In this document: piece after piece, positions 30,459 through 39,162 of the stretch
Position numbering within the stretch: the stretch's first letter is position 1
Layout of the letters: each line of letters starts with the position of its first letter
From: Pseudomonadaceae bacterium
GTDB lineage: Bacteria > Pseudomonadota > Gammaproteobacteria > Pseudomonadales > Pseudomonadaceae
Assembly: GCA_019745275.1 (NCBI GenBank)
Contig: JAIETJ010000037.1
Coordinates: 1-64,000 of the forward strand
Reading direction: 5' to 3'
DNA length: 64,000 bases
The notes under the pieces: model-generated
What the model saw: only the letters and a program-made list of their open reading frames with translations
Database searches by the model: none
Told to the model about the DNA's origin: nothing
Program-made: the position numbers and the translations under genes

Positions 30459-31193
30459 TTACAACACCTGACGTAAAAACGCCTGAGCGCGGGGGTCCTG
30501 TGGCTGGCTGAAAAACTGCGCCGGTGCGGCATCTTCCAGCAATTTGCCATGATCGAAGAACAACACGCGATCAGCCACTTCTCGAGCGAAGCCCATTTCA
30601 TGGGTCACGCAGACCATGGTCATGCCTTCCTGTGCGAGGGTCTGCATTACATCGAGCACTTCGCCGACCATCTCCGGGTCGAGCGCCGAGGTCGGCTCGT
30701 CGAACAGCATAACTTTCGGTTCCATCGCCAACGCTCGGGCAATCGCCACGCGCTGCTGCTGACCACCCGACAAGCGCGACGGGAACTCGTGGGCTTTCTG
30801 CGCGATGCCGACCTTCTCCAGCAACGCCAGGGCCTTCTGCTCGCTGTCTGCACGGCTGAGTTTGCGCACCACTTGCTGGGCAAGGCAGAGGTTGTCGAGC
30901 ACGCTCATGTGCGGGAACAGGTTGAAATGCTGAAACACCATGCCGACTTCGCGGCGGTAGGCGTTAACGTCGGTCTTCGGGTGACTCAGGTCAAGGCCGT
31001 CGATGCTCACCGAGCCACTGTCGAGGGTTTCCAGACCGTTCAGGCAGCGCAAGAAAGTCGATTTACCCGAACCAGACGGGCCGATCACCACCAGCACTTC
31101 GCCCTTAGCCACATGTGTGCTGACGTTATCCACCGCGCGCACCACTTGGCCGTGGGCATCGAAGACTTTAACCAACTGTCGAACTTCAATCAC
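30459..31193 (-). CDS. Polar amino-acid ABC transporter, ATP-binding protein (GlnQ-like)
   Basis: This 244-residue ATPase has Walker A ([18 protein letters not shown]), the Q-loop ([13 protein letters not shown]), the ABC signature ([16 protein letters not shown]), Walker B ([14 protein letters not shown]) and the switch His (CVTHEMGFA). These are typical of the polar amino-acid uptake subfamily. The GTG at 31193 overlaps the permease stop and has GGAGG ten bases upstream, so it is preferred to the in-frame ATG at 31226. Substrate unknown. Confidence 0.93.
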   Translation of the reverse strand: MIEVRQLVKVFDAHGQVVRAVDNVSTHVAKGEVLVVIGPSGSGKSTFLRCLNGLETLDSGSVSIDGLDLSHPKTDVNAYRREVGMVFQHFNLFPHMSVLDNLCLAQQVVRKLSRADSEQKALALLEKVGIAQKAHEFPSRLSGGQQQRVAIARALAMEPKVMLFDEPTSALDPEMVGEVLDVMQTLAQEGMTMVCVTHEMGFAREVADRVLFFDHGKLLEDAAPAQFFSQPQDPRAQAFLRQVL

Positions 31194-32148
31194 TTTGCGC
31201 GAGCCTCCGCTCCAGCCGCCGAGCAATCTGCGACAGCGGTAAATTAATCAGCAGGTACATGGCGGCCACGCAGAACCAAATCTCGAAGGTCGAGAACGAG
31301 GTGGTGATGGCTTCGCGACCGCTCTTGGTCAGCTCGGTGATGGCAATCACCGAAACCAACGAGGTATCTTTAACCAAGCTGATGAACTGCCCGGCCAAGG
31401 CCGGCAACACCCGTTTGAAAGCTTGCGGCAAGACCACGTAACGCATCGCTTGCAAGCCCGTCAGCCCGAGCGAGCGCGCTGCCTCGGCCTGACCTTTGAC
31501 CACTGACTGCACTCCCGCGCGCACAATCTCCGCCACATAAGCGCCGGTAAACAGCGCCAACGCCGCCACCCCGGCGAACTCGCGGGACAGATTGAGCACG
31601 GTGCCAATAAAGAAGTAGAAAATGAAAATCTGTACCAGCAAGGGCGTGCCGCGTACCAGTTCGACGTACACCGTCGACAGGTCGCGCAGGGTCGGATTGC
31701 TCGACAAACGGCACAGCCCAGTGAACAAACCGATCACTAGCGCTAGCGCGCCGGCCGCCAGCGAAATCCATAGGGTAGTCAGCAAGCCCCAGATCAGTGG
31801 CCCAGCGGCCCAATGCCGAGTCACGCCCAGCACATCGCCTTCGGCCACATCGTCACCCACGCGCAGGTGCACACTGTCGCTGGCGACCGTCAGTAACTGC
31901 TCGCGACCGTCGCTGCCGCGCAAGCTGACGTTACTAAGTTCACCTTGCGCGGTGATGGCGCTTACTTGGCCGAAGTCATCGGCACGCTGCGACTCTTCAG
32001 CCTGATAGACAAAGTATTGCGGCACGCGGTTCCAGTGCCACTCATAGGAAATCAAAGAGGCAGCAAACCATAGGCTGCCGGCCAACACGACAAGGATCAG
32101 CCCGGTCAATAAATGCCAAGGCCATTGAGCTTGCTTCAATTTAGCCAC
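31186..32148 (-). CDS. Polar amino-acid ABC transporter, permease
   Basis: This 320-residue inner-membrane protein is longer than the usual 220-250. TM1 (about 12-33) is followed by a roughly 85-residue periplasmic insert. Then comes a standard HEQRo/GlnP-type core with [19 protein letters not shown] and the EAA loop ([24 protein letters not shown]). A single permease gene implies a homodimer. It lies between the ATPase gene and the binding-protein gene, all on minus. Confidence 0.93.
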   Translation of the reverse strand: MAKLKQAQWPWHLLTGLILVVLAGSLWFAASLISYEWHWNRVPQYFVYQAEESQRADDFGQVSAITAQGELSNVSLRGSDGREQLLTVASDSVHLRVGDDVAEGDVLGVTRHWAAGPLIWGLLTTLWISLAAGALALVIGLFTGLCRLSSNPTLRDLSTVYVELVRGTPLLVQIFIFYFFIGTVLNLSREFAGVAALALFTGAYVAEIVRAGVQSVVKGQAEAARSLGLTGLQAMRYVVLPQAFKRVLPALAGQFISLVKDTSLVSVIAITELTKSGREAITTSFSTFEIWFCVAAMYLLINLPLSQIARRLERRLAQSD

Positions 32149-32181
32149 GCGTTAGGGTCCGAAAAAAGGCCATAAATAACA

Positions 32182-32206
32182 ACGCGCAGGCTATTCACCT
32201 GCGCGT
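32182..32206 (-). terminator. Hairpin between binding-protein and permease genes (possible attenuator)
   Basis: A perfect 9-bp inverted repeat (ACGCGCAGG / CCTGCGCGT) with a 7-base loop is followed on the minus strand by TTGTTATTT. Such intercistronic hairpins often keep binding-protein mRNA levels above those of the permease. Confidence 0.5.
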
Positions 32207-32235
32207 CGGGGGTAACCTAGGAGTCAGCCGAGGGC

Positions 32236-33030
32236 TTACTCCATATCCTTCAACCAGGTGGTGTCTTTAAACCACTTGGCGTGCAGACGATCATAGGTGC
32301 CATCGTGGCGAATCTGCTGCAGGTAGTTATTGATCCAGTTAATGCTGTCGTAGTCGCCCTTCTTCAAGCCAAACGCCAACGGCTCATAGGTGAAGGGCTG
32401 CTCTAGATAAACCAACTTACCGGCACCGGCCTTATTCACCGCTACCACGTTGTAAGGGGCGTCATACACGAAGGCATCAGCCTTGTCATTGACCACATCC
32501 ATGACCGCTTCTTGCTCGTTATCAAAGCCGTGGTACTGGGCCTTGCTGATCAGCTTCTTGGCAATGATTTCGCCGGTTGTGCCGATCTTCGAGGTAAGCC
32601 GGTACTTAGGGTCATTCAAATCTTTATAGGATTTGATTTGATCTTGCAGGTCTTTGCGCACCAACAAAGTTTGCCCAACGACGATAAAGGGGTCGGTAAA
32701 ATTCAGGCGCAAGTTGCGCTCTTGGGTCAGGGTCATGCCGCTGCCAATCATGTCGAACTTATTGGTCATTAGCGCCGGGATGATCCCGTCATAACTGGTA
32801 GAGACCAGTTCCAATTTAACGCCCATGGCCTTGGCCATGTCTTTAAGCACGTCGACTTCAAATCCGATGATTTCACCACGCTTGTTGGTCATTTCGAACG
32901 GCATATAGGTAGGATCCATGCCAACGCGCAGGGTGCCGCTCTTAACCGCGTCATCAATGGCGCCAGCCTGAGCCGCAACGCCAGCACAGGCACTCGCGAC
33001 CACTATCAATGTGGCGAGAAACTTTTTCAT
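32236..33030 (-). CDS. Polar amino-acid ABC transporter, periplasmic binding protein
   Basis: This 264-residue protein starts MKKFLATLIVVASACAGVAA, a clear signal peptide. It has a type II SBP_bac_3 fold: LRVGMDPTYMPFEMTNKRGE, GFEVDVLKDMAKAMGVK, then IIPALMTNKFDMIGSGMTLTQER, where Arg and Asp usually hold the amino-acid backbone. The frame is open 44 codons upstream, but that part is not credible protein. It is first in its operon, so it is probably most expressed. The amino acid cannot be named. Confidence 0.93.
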   Translation of the reverse strand: MKKFLATLIVVASACAGVAAQAGAIDDAVKSGTLRVGMDPTYMPFEMTNKRGEIIGFEVDVLKDMAKAMGVKLELVSTSYDGIIPALMTNKFDMIGSGMTLTQERNLRLNFTDPFIVVGQTLLVRKDLQDQIKSYKDLNDPKYRLTSKIGTTGEIIAKKLISKAQYHGFDNEQEAVMDVVNDKADAFVYDAPYNVVAVNKAGAGKLVYLEQPFTYEPLAFGLKKGDYDSINWINNYLQQIRHDGTYDRLHAKWFKDTTWLKDME

Positions 33031-33182
33031 CTTCGCTCCAAAAAGCACTAAAGCACTAAAGAATAAATTTGCAGCCAAACCTAGTAATGGCGGCCACTGA
33101 TGGTCGCGCATAGTACCCGTTGCTGACCAAGGTGACGAGTTTCGCAGGCTTTTCTCGACCACTGGGCAGCGCGGCGCAATAT

Positions 33183-33620
33183 TTAGCTTTGCAGTAAAAA
33201 GGTTACCGGCCCGTCATTCACCAGATGCACTTGCATGTCGGCGGCGAACTCGCCGCACGCCACCTGCGGATGGGCGAGCCGGGCTTGCGCGAGCAGATAA
33301 TCGAACAGTTGCGCGGCCAAGGCCGGCGGTGCCGCGTTGGAGAAACTCGGGCGCAGGCCGCTATTGGTGTCGGCCACCAAGGTGAATTGCGAGACCAGCA
33401 ACAAGCCGCCACTAACGTCACGCAGCGATAGGTTGGTCTTGCCGGCTGCATCGGCAAATACCCGGTAGTTGAGCAATTTCTGCAAGAGCTTGTCGGCACT
33501 GGCTTGGCTGTCTTGCGGCTCAACTCCGACCAGCACCAGCAAGCCCTGCTCGATCGCGCCGACCACCTGGCCGGCAACCTCAACCCGCGCCTGCGTGACG
33601 CGCTGCAGCAGCGCCTTCAT
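33183..33620 (-). CDS. dtd: D-aminoacyl-tRNA deacylase (Dtd)
   Basis: This 145-residue enzyme frees tRNA from mischarged D-amino acids and glycine. It has the family motifs [12 protein letters not shown] (SQFTL) and [11 protein letters not shown] (cross-subunit GP region), and starts [15 protein letters not shown]. Length is exact for the family. Its start overlaps the stop of the proline iminopeptidase gene by 4 bases. Confidence 0.96.
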   Translation of the reverse strand: MKALLQRVTQARVEVAGQVVGAIEQGLLVLVGVEPQDSQASADKLLQKLLNYRVFADAAGKTNLSLRDVSGGLLLVSQFTLVADTNSGLRPSFSNAAPPALAAQLFDYLLAQARLAHPQVACGEFAADMQVHLVNDGPVTFLLQS

Positions 33621-34588
33621 GCTTCCTCTGGAGCCAGGTCGAGCAAGCGTCGCGCCATTTCATCGGCCGCCCGCACCAGCGCATCGGTAATCCCCACCTC
33701 GGAAGCCGCGTGGCCGGCATCGCGAATAATCTGCAACTCGCTGTTCGGCCAGGCCTGATGCAAGGCCAAGGCGTTATCCAAAGGACACACCACATCGTAC
33801 CGACCGTGCACGATAACGCCGGGCAAATGGGCGATCTTGGGCATGTCGCGGATCAGCTGATCGGGCTCGAAAAAGGCTTTATTGACGAAGTAATGGCATT
33901 CGATCCGGGCAATCGATAACGCTCGATGCGCATCACTGAAGCGCTCGACCACCTGCGGATTGGGCCGCAGGGTGGCGGTGCGCCCCTCCCACGTCGACCA
34001 CGCCTTAGCCGCATGCATCTGCGCGATCTGATCCGGCCCGGTTAAACGCTGGTAGAACGCCTGCATCAAGTTACCGCGTTCTTCGAGCGGAATCGGCGCT
34101 AGATAGTCTTCCCAGTAATCAGGGAACAACCGGCTCGCACCCGCTTGGTAGAACCAGTCAAAATCCTGCTGCCGACAGAGGAAGATACCGCGCAAAATCA
34201 GCCCATGGACACGCTCTGGATGGCTTTGCGCGTAGGCCAGCGCCAAGGTCGAGCCCCAGGAACCACCAAACAACACCCACTTTTCAATGCCTAACTGCTG
34301 GCGAATATGCTCAAGGTCGTCAACCAAGTCCCAAGTAGTGTTGCGTTCGAGGCTGGCGTGCGGGGTTGAGCGGCCACAACCACGCTGATCGAAAGTGATG
34401 ATGCGGTACAGATTGGGGTCAAAAAAGCGCCGACTCAGGGCGTCGCAGCCCGCGCCGGGGCCGCCATGAATAAACACCACCGGCAAACCATTGGCCGAAC
34501 CACTCTCGTCGACATACAGCACATGCGGCTGCGCGACGGGCAACTCATGGCGGGCGTAAGGTTTAATTTCCGGATAAAGCGTTTGCAT
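33617..34588 (-). CDS. pip: Proline iminopeptidase
   Basis: This 323-residue alpha/beta-hydrolase (peptidase S33) removes N-terminal proline from peptides. The oxyanion region is [11 protein letters not shown], followed by [12 protein letters not shown]. The nucleophile elbow is [14 protein letters not shown], and the acid and base lie in [11 protein letters not shown] and RDAGHAASE. It has no signal peptide. The start [15 protein letters not shown] gives the standard family length; 11 more codons are open upstream. Confidence 0.95.
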   Translation of the reverse strand: MQTLYPEIKPYARHELPVAQPHVLYVDESGSANGLPVVFIHGGPGAGCDALSRRFFDPNLYRIITFDQRGCGRSTPHASLERNTTWDLVDDLEHIRQQLGIEKWVLFGGSWGSTLALAYAQSHPERVHGLILRGIFLCRQQDFDWFYQAGASRLFPDYWEDYLAPIPLEERGNLMQAFYQRLTGPDQIAQMHAAKAWSTWEGRTATLRPNPQVVERFSDAHRALSIARIECHYFVNKAFFEPDQLIRDMPKIAHLPGVIVHGRYDVVCPLDNALALHQAWPNSELQIIRDAGHAASEVGITDALVRAADEMARRLLDLAPEEA

Positions 34589-34677
34589 GCTGTACTCCCG
34601 AAGCTGCGCACGCGGACCCAATTGGGCACCGCTCTGATACTCTAGAGGCCATCATAACCACGAAAAGGAACTTCGGC

Positions 34678-35109
34678 ATGCGACTCAGGTTATTTACTCT
34701 GGCCAGCCTGCTAATTGTTAGCCTGCTGAGCGGCTGCGGCCAAACAGACCCACAGGCGGCACTCGAGGCCGCCGTGCAACAACTGCAAGACAATCTGGAA
34801 AACAAGCAAACCAACGCGCTACTCGAACAACTGCATGCACAGTTCAGCGCCGAGCAACAATACGATCGCGAATGGGCCAAGCGGACCCTGCTGATGGTTT
34901 TTTTACGTCATCAAAAAGTCAGTGTGATCGCCTTTAGCAAGACCAGCCAGATCGACCCGACCTACCCCGACAGAGGCAACACCGAAGCGGAAATTGCCGT
35001 AACTGGCGCCAGCGGGCTAATTCCGGACGACGCTGCGCACTATCATGTGCAACTGCAGTGGTGGCTAGAAGATGGTGAGTGGCAGTTAGCGCGACTGAAT
35101 TGGCGCTAA
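34678..35109 (+). CDS. Hypothetical lipoprotein (NTF2-like domain possible)
   Basis: This 143-residue protein has a signal peptide and lipobox (LLIVSLLSGC). A helical segment (ALEAAVQQLQDNLENKQTNA) follows, then a beta-rich end finishing LQWWLEDGEWQLARLNWR. That ending resembles NTF2-like lipoproteins, where the last strands carry a W-x-W/R pattern. It has its own orientation and is divergent from pip. Its 3' end abuts the convergent lipocalin gene by a single base. Function unknown. Confidence 0.75.
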   Translation: MRLRLFTLASLLIVSLLSGCGQTDPQAALEAAVQQLQDNLENKQTNALLEQLHAQFSAEQQYDREWAKRTLLMVFLRHQKVSVIAFSKTSQIDPTYPDRGNTEAEIAVTGASGLIPDDAAHYHVQLQWWLEDGEWQLARLNWR

Positions 35110-35110
35110 C

Positions 35111-35671
35111 TCAGGGACGCGGCATGGCTTGATCGGCAGTTCGCCAAATCAATCCTTCAGTGTCGTAACCGCGCTCGCGGGCAATCGCCAGCATCCGCTC
35201 ACGGCTTTGCGCCGACACCTGCGGGGTACGCGACAGTAACCACAGGTACTTACGATTAGGATTACCCACCAAGGCTAGCTGGTAACCCTCATCCAGATAC
35301 AGCACCCAGTACTCGCCACGGGTAACGTCGGGAAACAGTCGGCTAAACCAGTTATCAAAACGCACCCAGAGCTTATCGGTTTGCCCGGCCTGTTGTGGCA
35401 CTGCCTCACCATTTGCCTGCAAGCCCTCGCCACTTAGGCTCAGGCAGCTATTCAGCACGGCTACGCGGCCATCCGCCTGCAACTGGTAATGTGCTTGCGC
35501 CTGGGCACAATTGCGCTGAAAGAACATCGGCAAGCGCGCCAACTCGTACCAAGTGCCCTGATAACGCTGCAAGTCAACCTGACCGGCCGTTTGCGGAGCA
35601 GCCAACTGGCCGGCCGAACTGCTGCAACCAGCCAGCAGCATGAACAAGCAGAAACCTGCAATGCGACGCAT
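35111..35671 (-). CDS. blc: Outer-membrane lipocalin (Blc-like lipoprotein)
   Basis: This 186-residue lipoprotein has the lipobox LLAGCSSS at about residue 15. The lipocalin motif I GTWYELARLPMFFQR is characteristic, and the triplet region includes WVRFDNWFSRLFPDVTRGEYWVLYLD shortened around the barrel. Bacterial lipocalins bind fatty acids or lysophospholipids at the outer membrane. The next gene upstream on the same strand is a second small lipoprotein, 8 bases away, so the two are probably co-transcribed. Confidence 0.9.
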   Translation of the reverse strand: MRRIAGFCLFMLLAGCSSSAGQLAAPQTAGQVDLQRYQGTWYELARLPMFFQRNCAQAQAHYQLQADGRVAVLNSCLSLSGEGLQANGEAVPQQAGQTDKLWVRFDNWFSRLFPDVTRGEYWVLYLDEGYQLALVGNPNRKYLWLLSRTPQVSAQSRERMLAIARERGYDTEGLIWRTADQAMPRP

Positions 35672-35679
35672 GACGACCT

Positions 35680-35934
35680 CTACTTCAGGCCTTGGCCGGA
35701 AAACAGCAACACTTTATCGGCCGCAAACTGCACGCTGATCGAGGTTTTTGCATCACCCCAAGTACAACTGCTGATGCCCAAAGCACCAGAACATTCGCTT
35801 GGCGCACCGAGCAAGGTTTGCACCTCGGCTTTATCCATGCCGGCAGTAAGCTTGGCGTAGTTGGCTTCAGTGACCTTGCTGCAAGCGCCTAACAACAGCA
35901 GCAATGACAGTAAGGCGAAAGGACGAATAGACAT
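35680..35934 (-). CDS. Small BamE/SmpA-like lipoprotein
   Basis: This 84-residue protein has a signal peptide and lipobox (LLLLLGACSK). A SmpA/OmlA-like core follows: NYAKLTAGMDKAEVQTLLGAPSEC, where the GM-x(8)-LG-P pattern is the family signature. A CTWG segment and short beta strands complete it. It is shorter than BamE itself and is probably not a Bam complex subunit. Function unknown; it lies 8 bases before the lipocalin gene. Confidence 0.78.
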   Translation of the reverse strand: MSIRPFALLSLLLLLGACSKVTEANYAKLTAGMDKAEVQTLLGAPSECSGALGISSCTWGDAKTSISVQFAADKVLLFSGQGLK

Positions 35935-36029
35935 GGCTGAACTCCTAAGTAGCTAACTAACACTACGCCGACCGTTACGTGATTTACGGCTGCTGGCCTG
36001 CCAATCACGGCAAGCCAGCCAAGGCCTGG

Positions 36030-37037
36030 TTACTCTTGGTGATAAGCAGTAACGCGGGCCACTTCTTCTTTCGAACCCAAGAATACCGGTACGCGCTGGT
36101 GCAGCGAAGTCGGCTGAATGTCCAAAATGCGCTGCTGACCATCGGTAGCGGCGCCGCCAGCTTGCTCGATGATAAACGACATAGGATTGGCCTCGTACAT
36201 CAGGCGCAATTTGCCCGGCATCGACGGGTCACGCGAATCGCGCGGGTACATAAACAGACCGCCACGGGTCAAAATACGATGCACGTCGGCAACCATCGAA
36301 GCCACCCAGCGCATGTTGTAGTCCTTACCCAGCGGCCCGGTTTTACCAGCCAGCAACTCATCCACATAACGGCTAACAGGTGCATCCCAGTGGCGCTGAT
36401 TGGACATGTTAATAGCGAACTCTTTGGTTTGCTCCGGCACTTGGATGTTGTCATGGGTCAAGATAAAGCTGCCCAGTTCACGGTCCAGAGTGAAGCCTTT
36501 AACGCCATTACCCAAGGTCAACATCAGCATGGTTTGCGGGCCGTATACCGCGTAACCGGCGGCGACTTGCTCGGTGCCAGGCTGCAAGAAAGCCTCCTCA
36601 CCGAGGTCGCCCTCGGCGCCGTTACGCTCAGGGCAGCGCAGTACCGAGAAGATAGTCCCGACCGAAACGTTAACATCGATATTGGATGAACCATCCAACG
36701 GGTCGAACACTAACAAGTAAGCACCTTTTGGGTACTTACCGGGAATTTGATAAGCGTTGTCCATTTCCTCTGACGCCATGCCGGCCAAGTGACCGCCCCA
36801 CTCGTTGGCCTCAAGCAGAATGTCATTAGACAGCACATCAAGTTTTTTCTGGATCTCGCCCTGAATATTTTCAGTGCCCATGCTACCAAGCACGCCGCCC
36901 AGCGCCCCCTTGGAAACCGTGTGGCTAATTTCCTTACAGGCACGGGCCACGACTTCAATCAGAAAACGCAAATCCGCCGGGGTATTGTTACTGCGGGTTT
37001 GTTCAATCAAGTAGCGGCTCAGGGTAATGCGCGACAT
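36030..37037 (-). CDS. fbp: Fructose-1,6-bisphosphatase, class I
   Basis: This 335-residue gluconeogenic enzyme has the metal-site motif [20 protein letters not shown] and the substrate region [41 protein letters not shown] is the C-terminal signature. The start [13 protein letters not shown] at 37037 is conserved. It probably supplies hexose-phosphate in an organism using the Entner-Doudoroff route. It is the first gene of the leftward block after estA and stands alone. Confidence 0.96.
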   Translation of the reverse strand: MSRITLSRYLIEQTRSNNTPADLRFLIEVVARACKEISHTVSKGALGGVLGSMGTENIQGEIQKKLDVLSNDILLEANEWGGHLAGMASEEMDNAYQIPGKYPKGAYLLVFDPLDGSSNIDVNVSVGTIFSVLRCPERNGAEGDLGEEAFLQPGTEQVAAGYAVYGPQTMLMLTLGNGVKGFTLDRELGSFILTHDNIQVPEQTKEFAINMSNQRHWDAPVSRYVDELLAGKTGPLGKDYNMRWVASMVADVHRILTRGGLFMYPRDSRDPSMPGKLRLMYEANPMSFIIEQAGGAATDGQQRILDIQPTSLHQRVPVFLGSKEEVARVTAYHQE

Positions 37038-37120
37038 GGGAGGCACCGATGCTGGATATTAATTGCGCGCAGTTTACCCTGTAACTGCGCGCAGTGCCTC
37101 ACACGGCTAGCTGATTTGAC

Positions 37121-39019
37121 TTACCAGTCGAACGCCAGCGAAACGTTTACCCCTTGCAGCGTTTGCTCTTGAGCTTTGCTGTAGTTGTACGCACCACGCA
37201 GCGACAGGTTTTTGCTCAGCAGATGGCTTACACCAATAGTGCCGCTATCCAAACTGTCGCCTGGGGTGTAACCCTGTAACTCAAATGCAACTCCGGGCAA
37301 GCTAACCAGCTCAGACTTAAGCTCAGTGGTGTCGTCGTCGTACTCACGCTGGTGGCTGTATTCGGCGAACATGGCTGTTTGCGGGGTCAGCTGGTAACGC
37401 CCCTGAATGCCCGCACCTAAACGCCGCGAATCGCGCTGCTGACTGTCAAAGCTGAGCGCGGTAGAGGCGGCACCCTCTTCTGCGTAGCTGTCGACATCCA
37501 CCCGCGCATAGTCACCACTAATAAATGGGCTTAGATGCCACTCGCTACCGGCTTGGGCAATGTCATAGCCTACGCGGCCCGAAGCACCCCAGATATTACC
37601 GTCGGTGTCGCCCTGCTCGGTACGCTTAACTTGCCCTAAATCGAAGGAACGATCCAAGCTGTCATAATTTAGCGAGCCAACACTCATGGCCAGATCTGCC
37701 CACCAGCGATTTTGCTCGTACTGAGCAAAGGCTGTAGCCAAATAACTCTTCAGCTTGTAGTCCGAGTTAGCGTTACCCACCTCTAACTTTTGCTCGTACG
37801 CACCCAATACTGCGCCAACACGCCATTCGTCGGCGAAGCGATAGCTGGTGCCCACGTTCAGGCTATAGCCATTCCCATCGCCACTTTGCGAGTTATCTTG
37901 ATGAGCATAGTCTTGATGCTGACCTCCGCCAACCACAAAGCCACGCCACTCGTTAACAGCCTGCCAAGCACTCCAATCAGCTTGCCATTGGTTACGCAAT
38001 AGATCTTGCTGAGCCTGCAAAGTACCCAGTGCCATTTCCGGCAACAAGGTTAGCTCCTGCGGTGCGCTTAAGATCGAGTAGGCATAATCAGCGGCAATTT
38101 GCTGTACCGCGGTGGTCGGGTGAACACCGTCGTTAAACATCAACTTGCTCGGATCAGGCGTCGCGCTGTTGATGCCCCAAGCCGCATTGACGTTGCTGCA
38201 GCCGTTAAAACAAGTTCCGGTTAAATTCTGACTGGCATCAAAACCATAGGCGCCGGCACTGGCCGTCACTTCAGTCACTAACAACGGTAAGTTGAGTGGA
38301 ATGACATTGGCATTCAGGCCACGCAACTGACTGACCAGTTCGGTATTTACATCACTCGCAAGACCCGAGAAAAAACTATTAGAACCATTAAACGTTGGCG
38401 TATTACCAACATTAGGCAGCAACGACACCATGATGTAACGAGCGCCAGCCCCCTGCAGCGCCTCAACGCTGTCGACTACACGACCAGCTGCTGCCTGAGC
38501 CTGGGAGGTACTAAGAATGCGCCCTTGGAGAAAGTCGTTACCGCCACCATTGACGTAATAGAGCGCATTGCGATCTAGACTCAAACCGCGGTTGGCCAGA
38601 TCAACTAAAAAGCCATCCCGGGTCCGGGTTCCGGCAACCGAGCCACCGGCTTTAGTGATGGAATCCAACACTTGGTCGGTGCGATAACCACCTACCGCCC
38701 AGTTATTGCCATCCGCCCAGCCATTTGCTTGAAACACCGACGAAGTAGAAGGCGTTTGCAAACCCAAACCCAGCGCCTGACCAATCAGCATTGGCGAGCT
38801 TTGCCCGTAAATCTCACCGCTGGCATCGGTAAACAGCGGGCCAATACGATTGGTGAAACGCCGGGTTTGAGTACTCGAATTTACCGAATCCGGGAATTGC
38901 CCAGCATCACTGAGACTATCGCCGAACACATACATGGCGCTGTACGGTGCGGCAGTAACGGAGGGGGCTACAGTTGCTAGCAAGCAGGCAGCCGCTAACG
39001 GGGTAAGCAGATGTTTCAT
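37121..39019 (-). CDS. estA: EstA, autotransporter GDSL esterase
   Basis: This 632-residue outer-membrane esterase has a signal peptide (residues 1-24). The GDSL domain carries nucleophile Ser35 in YVFGDSLSDAG, the oxyanion Asn in NGGGNDF, and Asp/His in FNDGVHPTTAVQQ. The C-terminal 270 residues form a 12-stranded type V beta-barrel ending NVSLAFDW. In P. aeruginosa EstA affects rhamnolipids, motility and biofilm. The terminal residue is Trp instead of the usual Phe, still aromatic. Confidence 0.95.
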   Translation of the reverse strand: MKHLLTPLAAACLLATVAPSVTAAPYSAMYVFGDSLSDAGQFPDSVNSSTQTRRFTNRIGPLFTDASGEIYGQSSPMLIGQALGLGLQTPSTSSVFQANGWADGNNWAVGGYRTDQVLDSITKAGGSVAGTRTRDGFLVDLANRGLSLDRNALYYVNGGGNDFLQGRILSTSQAQAAAGRVVDSVEALQGAGARYIMVSLLPNVGNTPTFNGSNSFFSGLASDVNTELVSQLRGLNANVIPLNLPLLVTEVTASAGAYGFDASQNLTGTCFNGCSNVNAAWGINSATPDPSKLMFNDGVHPTTAVQQIAADYAYSILSAPQELTLLPEMALGTLQAQQDLLRNQWQADWSAWQAVNEWRGFVVGGGQHQDYAHQDNSQSGDGNGYSLNVGTSYRFADEWRVGAVLGAYEQKLEVGNANSDYKLKSYLATAFAQYEQNRWWADLAMSVGSLNYDSLDRSFDLGQVKRTEQGDTDGNIWGASGRVGYDIAQAGSEWHLSPFISGDYARVDVDSYAEEGAASTALSFDSQQRDSRRLGAGIQGRYQLTPQTAMFAEYSHQREYDDDTTELKSELVSLPGVAFELQGYTPGDSLDSGTIGVSHLLSKNLSLRGAYNYSKAQEQTLQGVNVSLAFDW

Positions 39020-39162
39020 ATGCAGTCCTTATTATTGTGTTTATGACTTAGCCCACGGACTGTACCGAGTTTTCAAATATGTAACAGGCGTATCTACCTC
39101 CATTCATCTGAACACATGTACACCATTCAGCCTGCGAATTAGCTGGCACTACGGGCAACTTC

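Noticed and set aside
30549..31247. 232-codon plus-strand frame opposite the ABC ATPase
   Set aside because: The minus strand carries Walker A, signature and Walker B motifs; the plus frame is its shadow.
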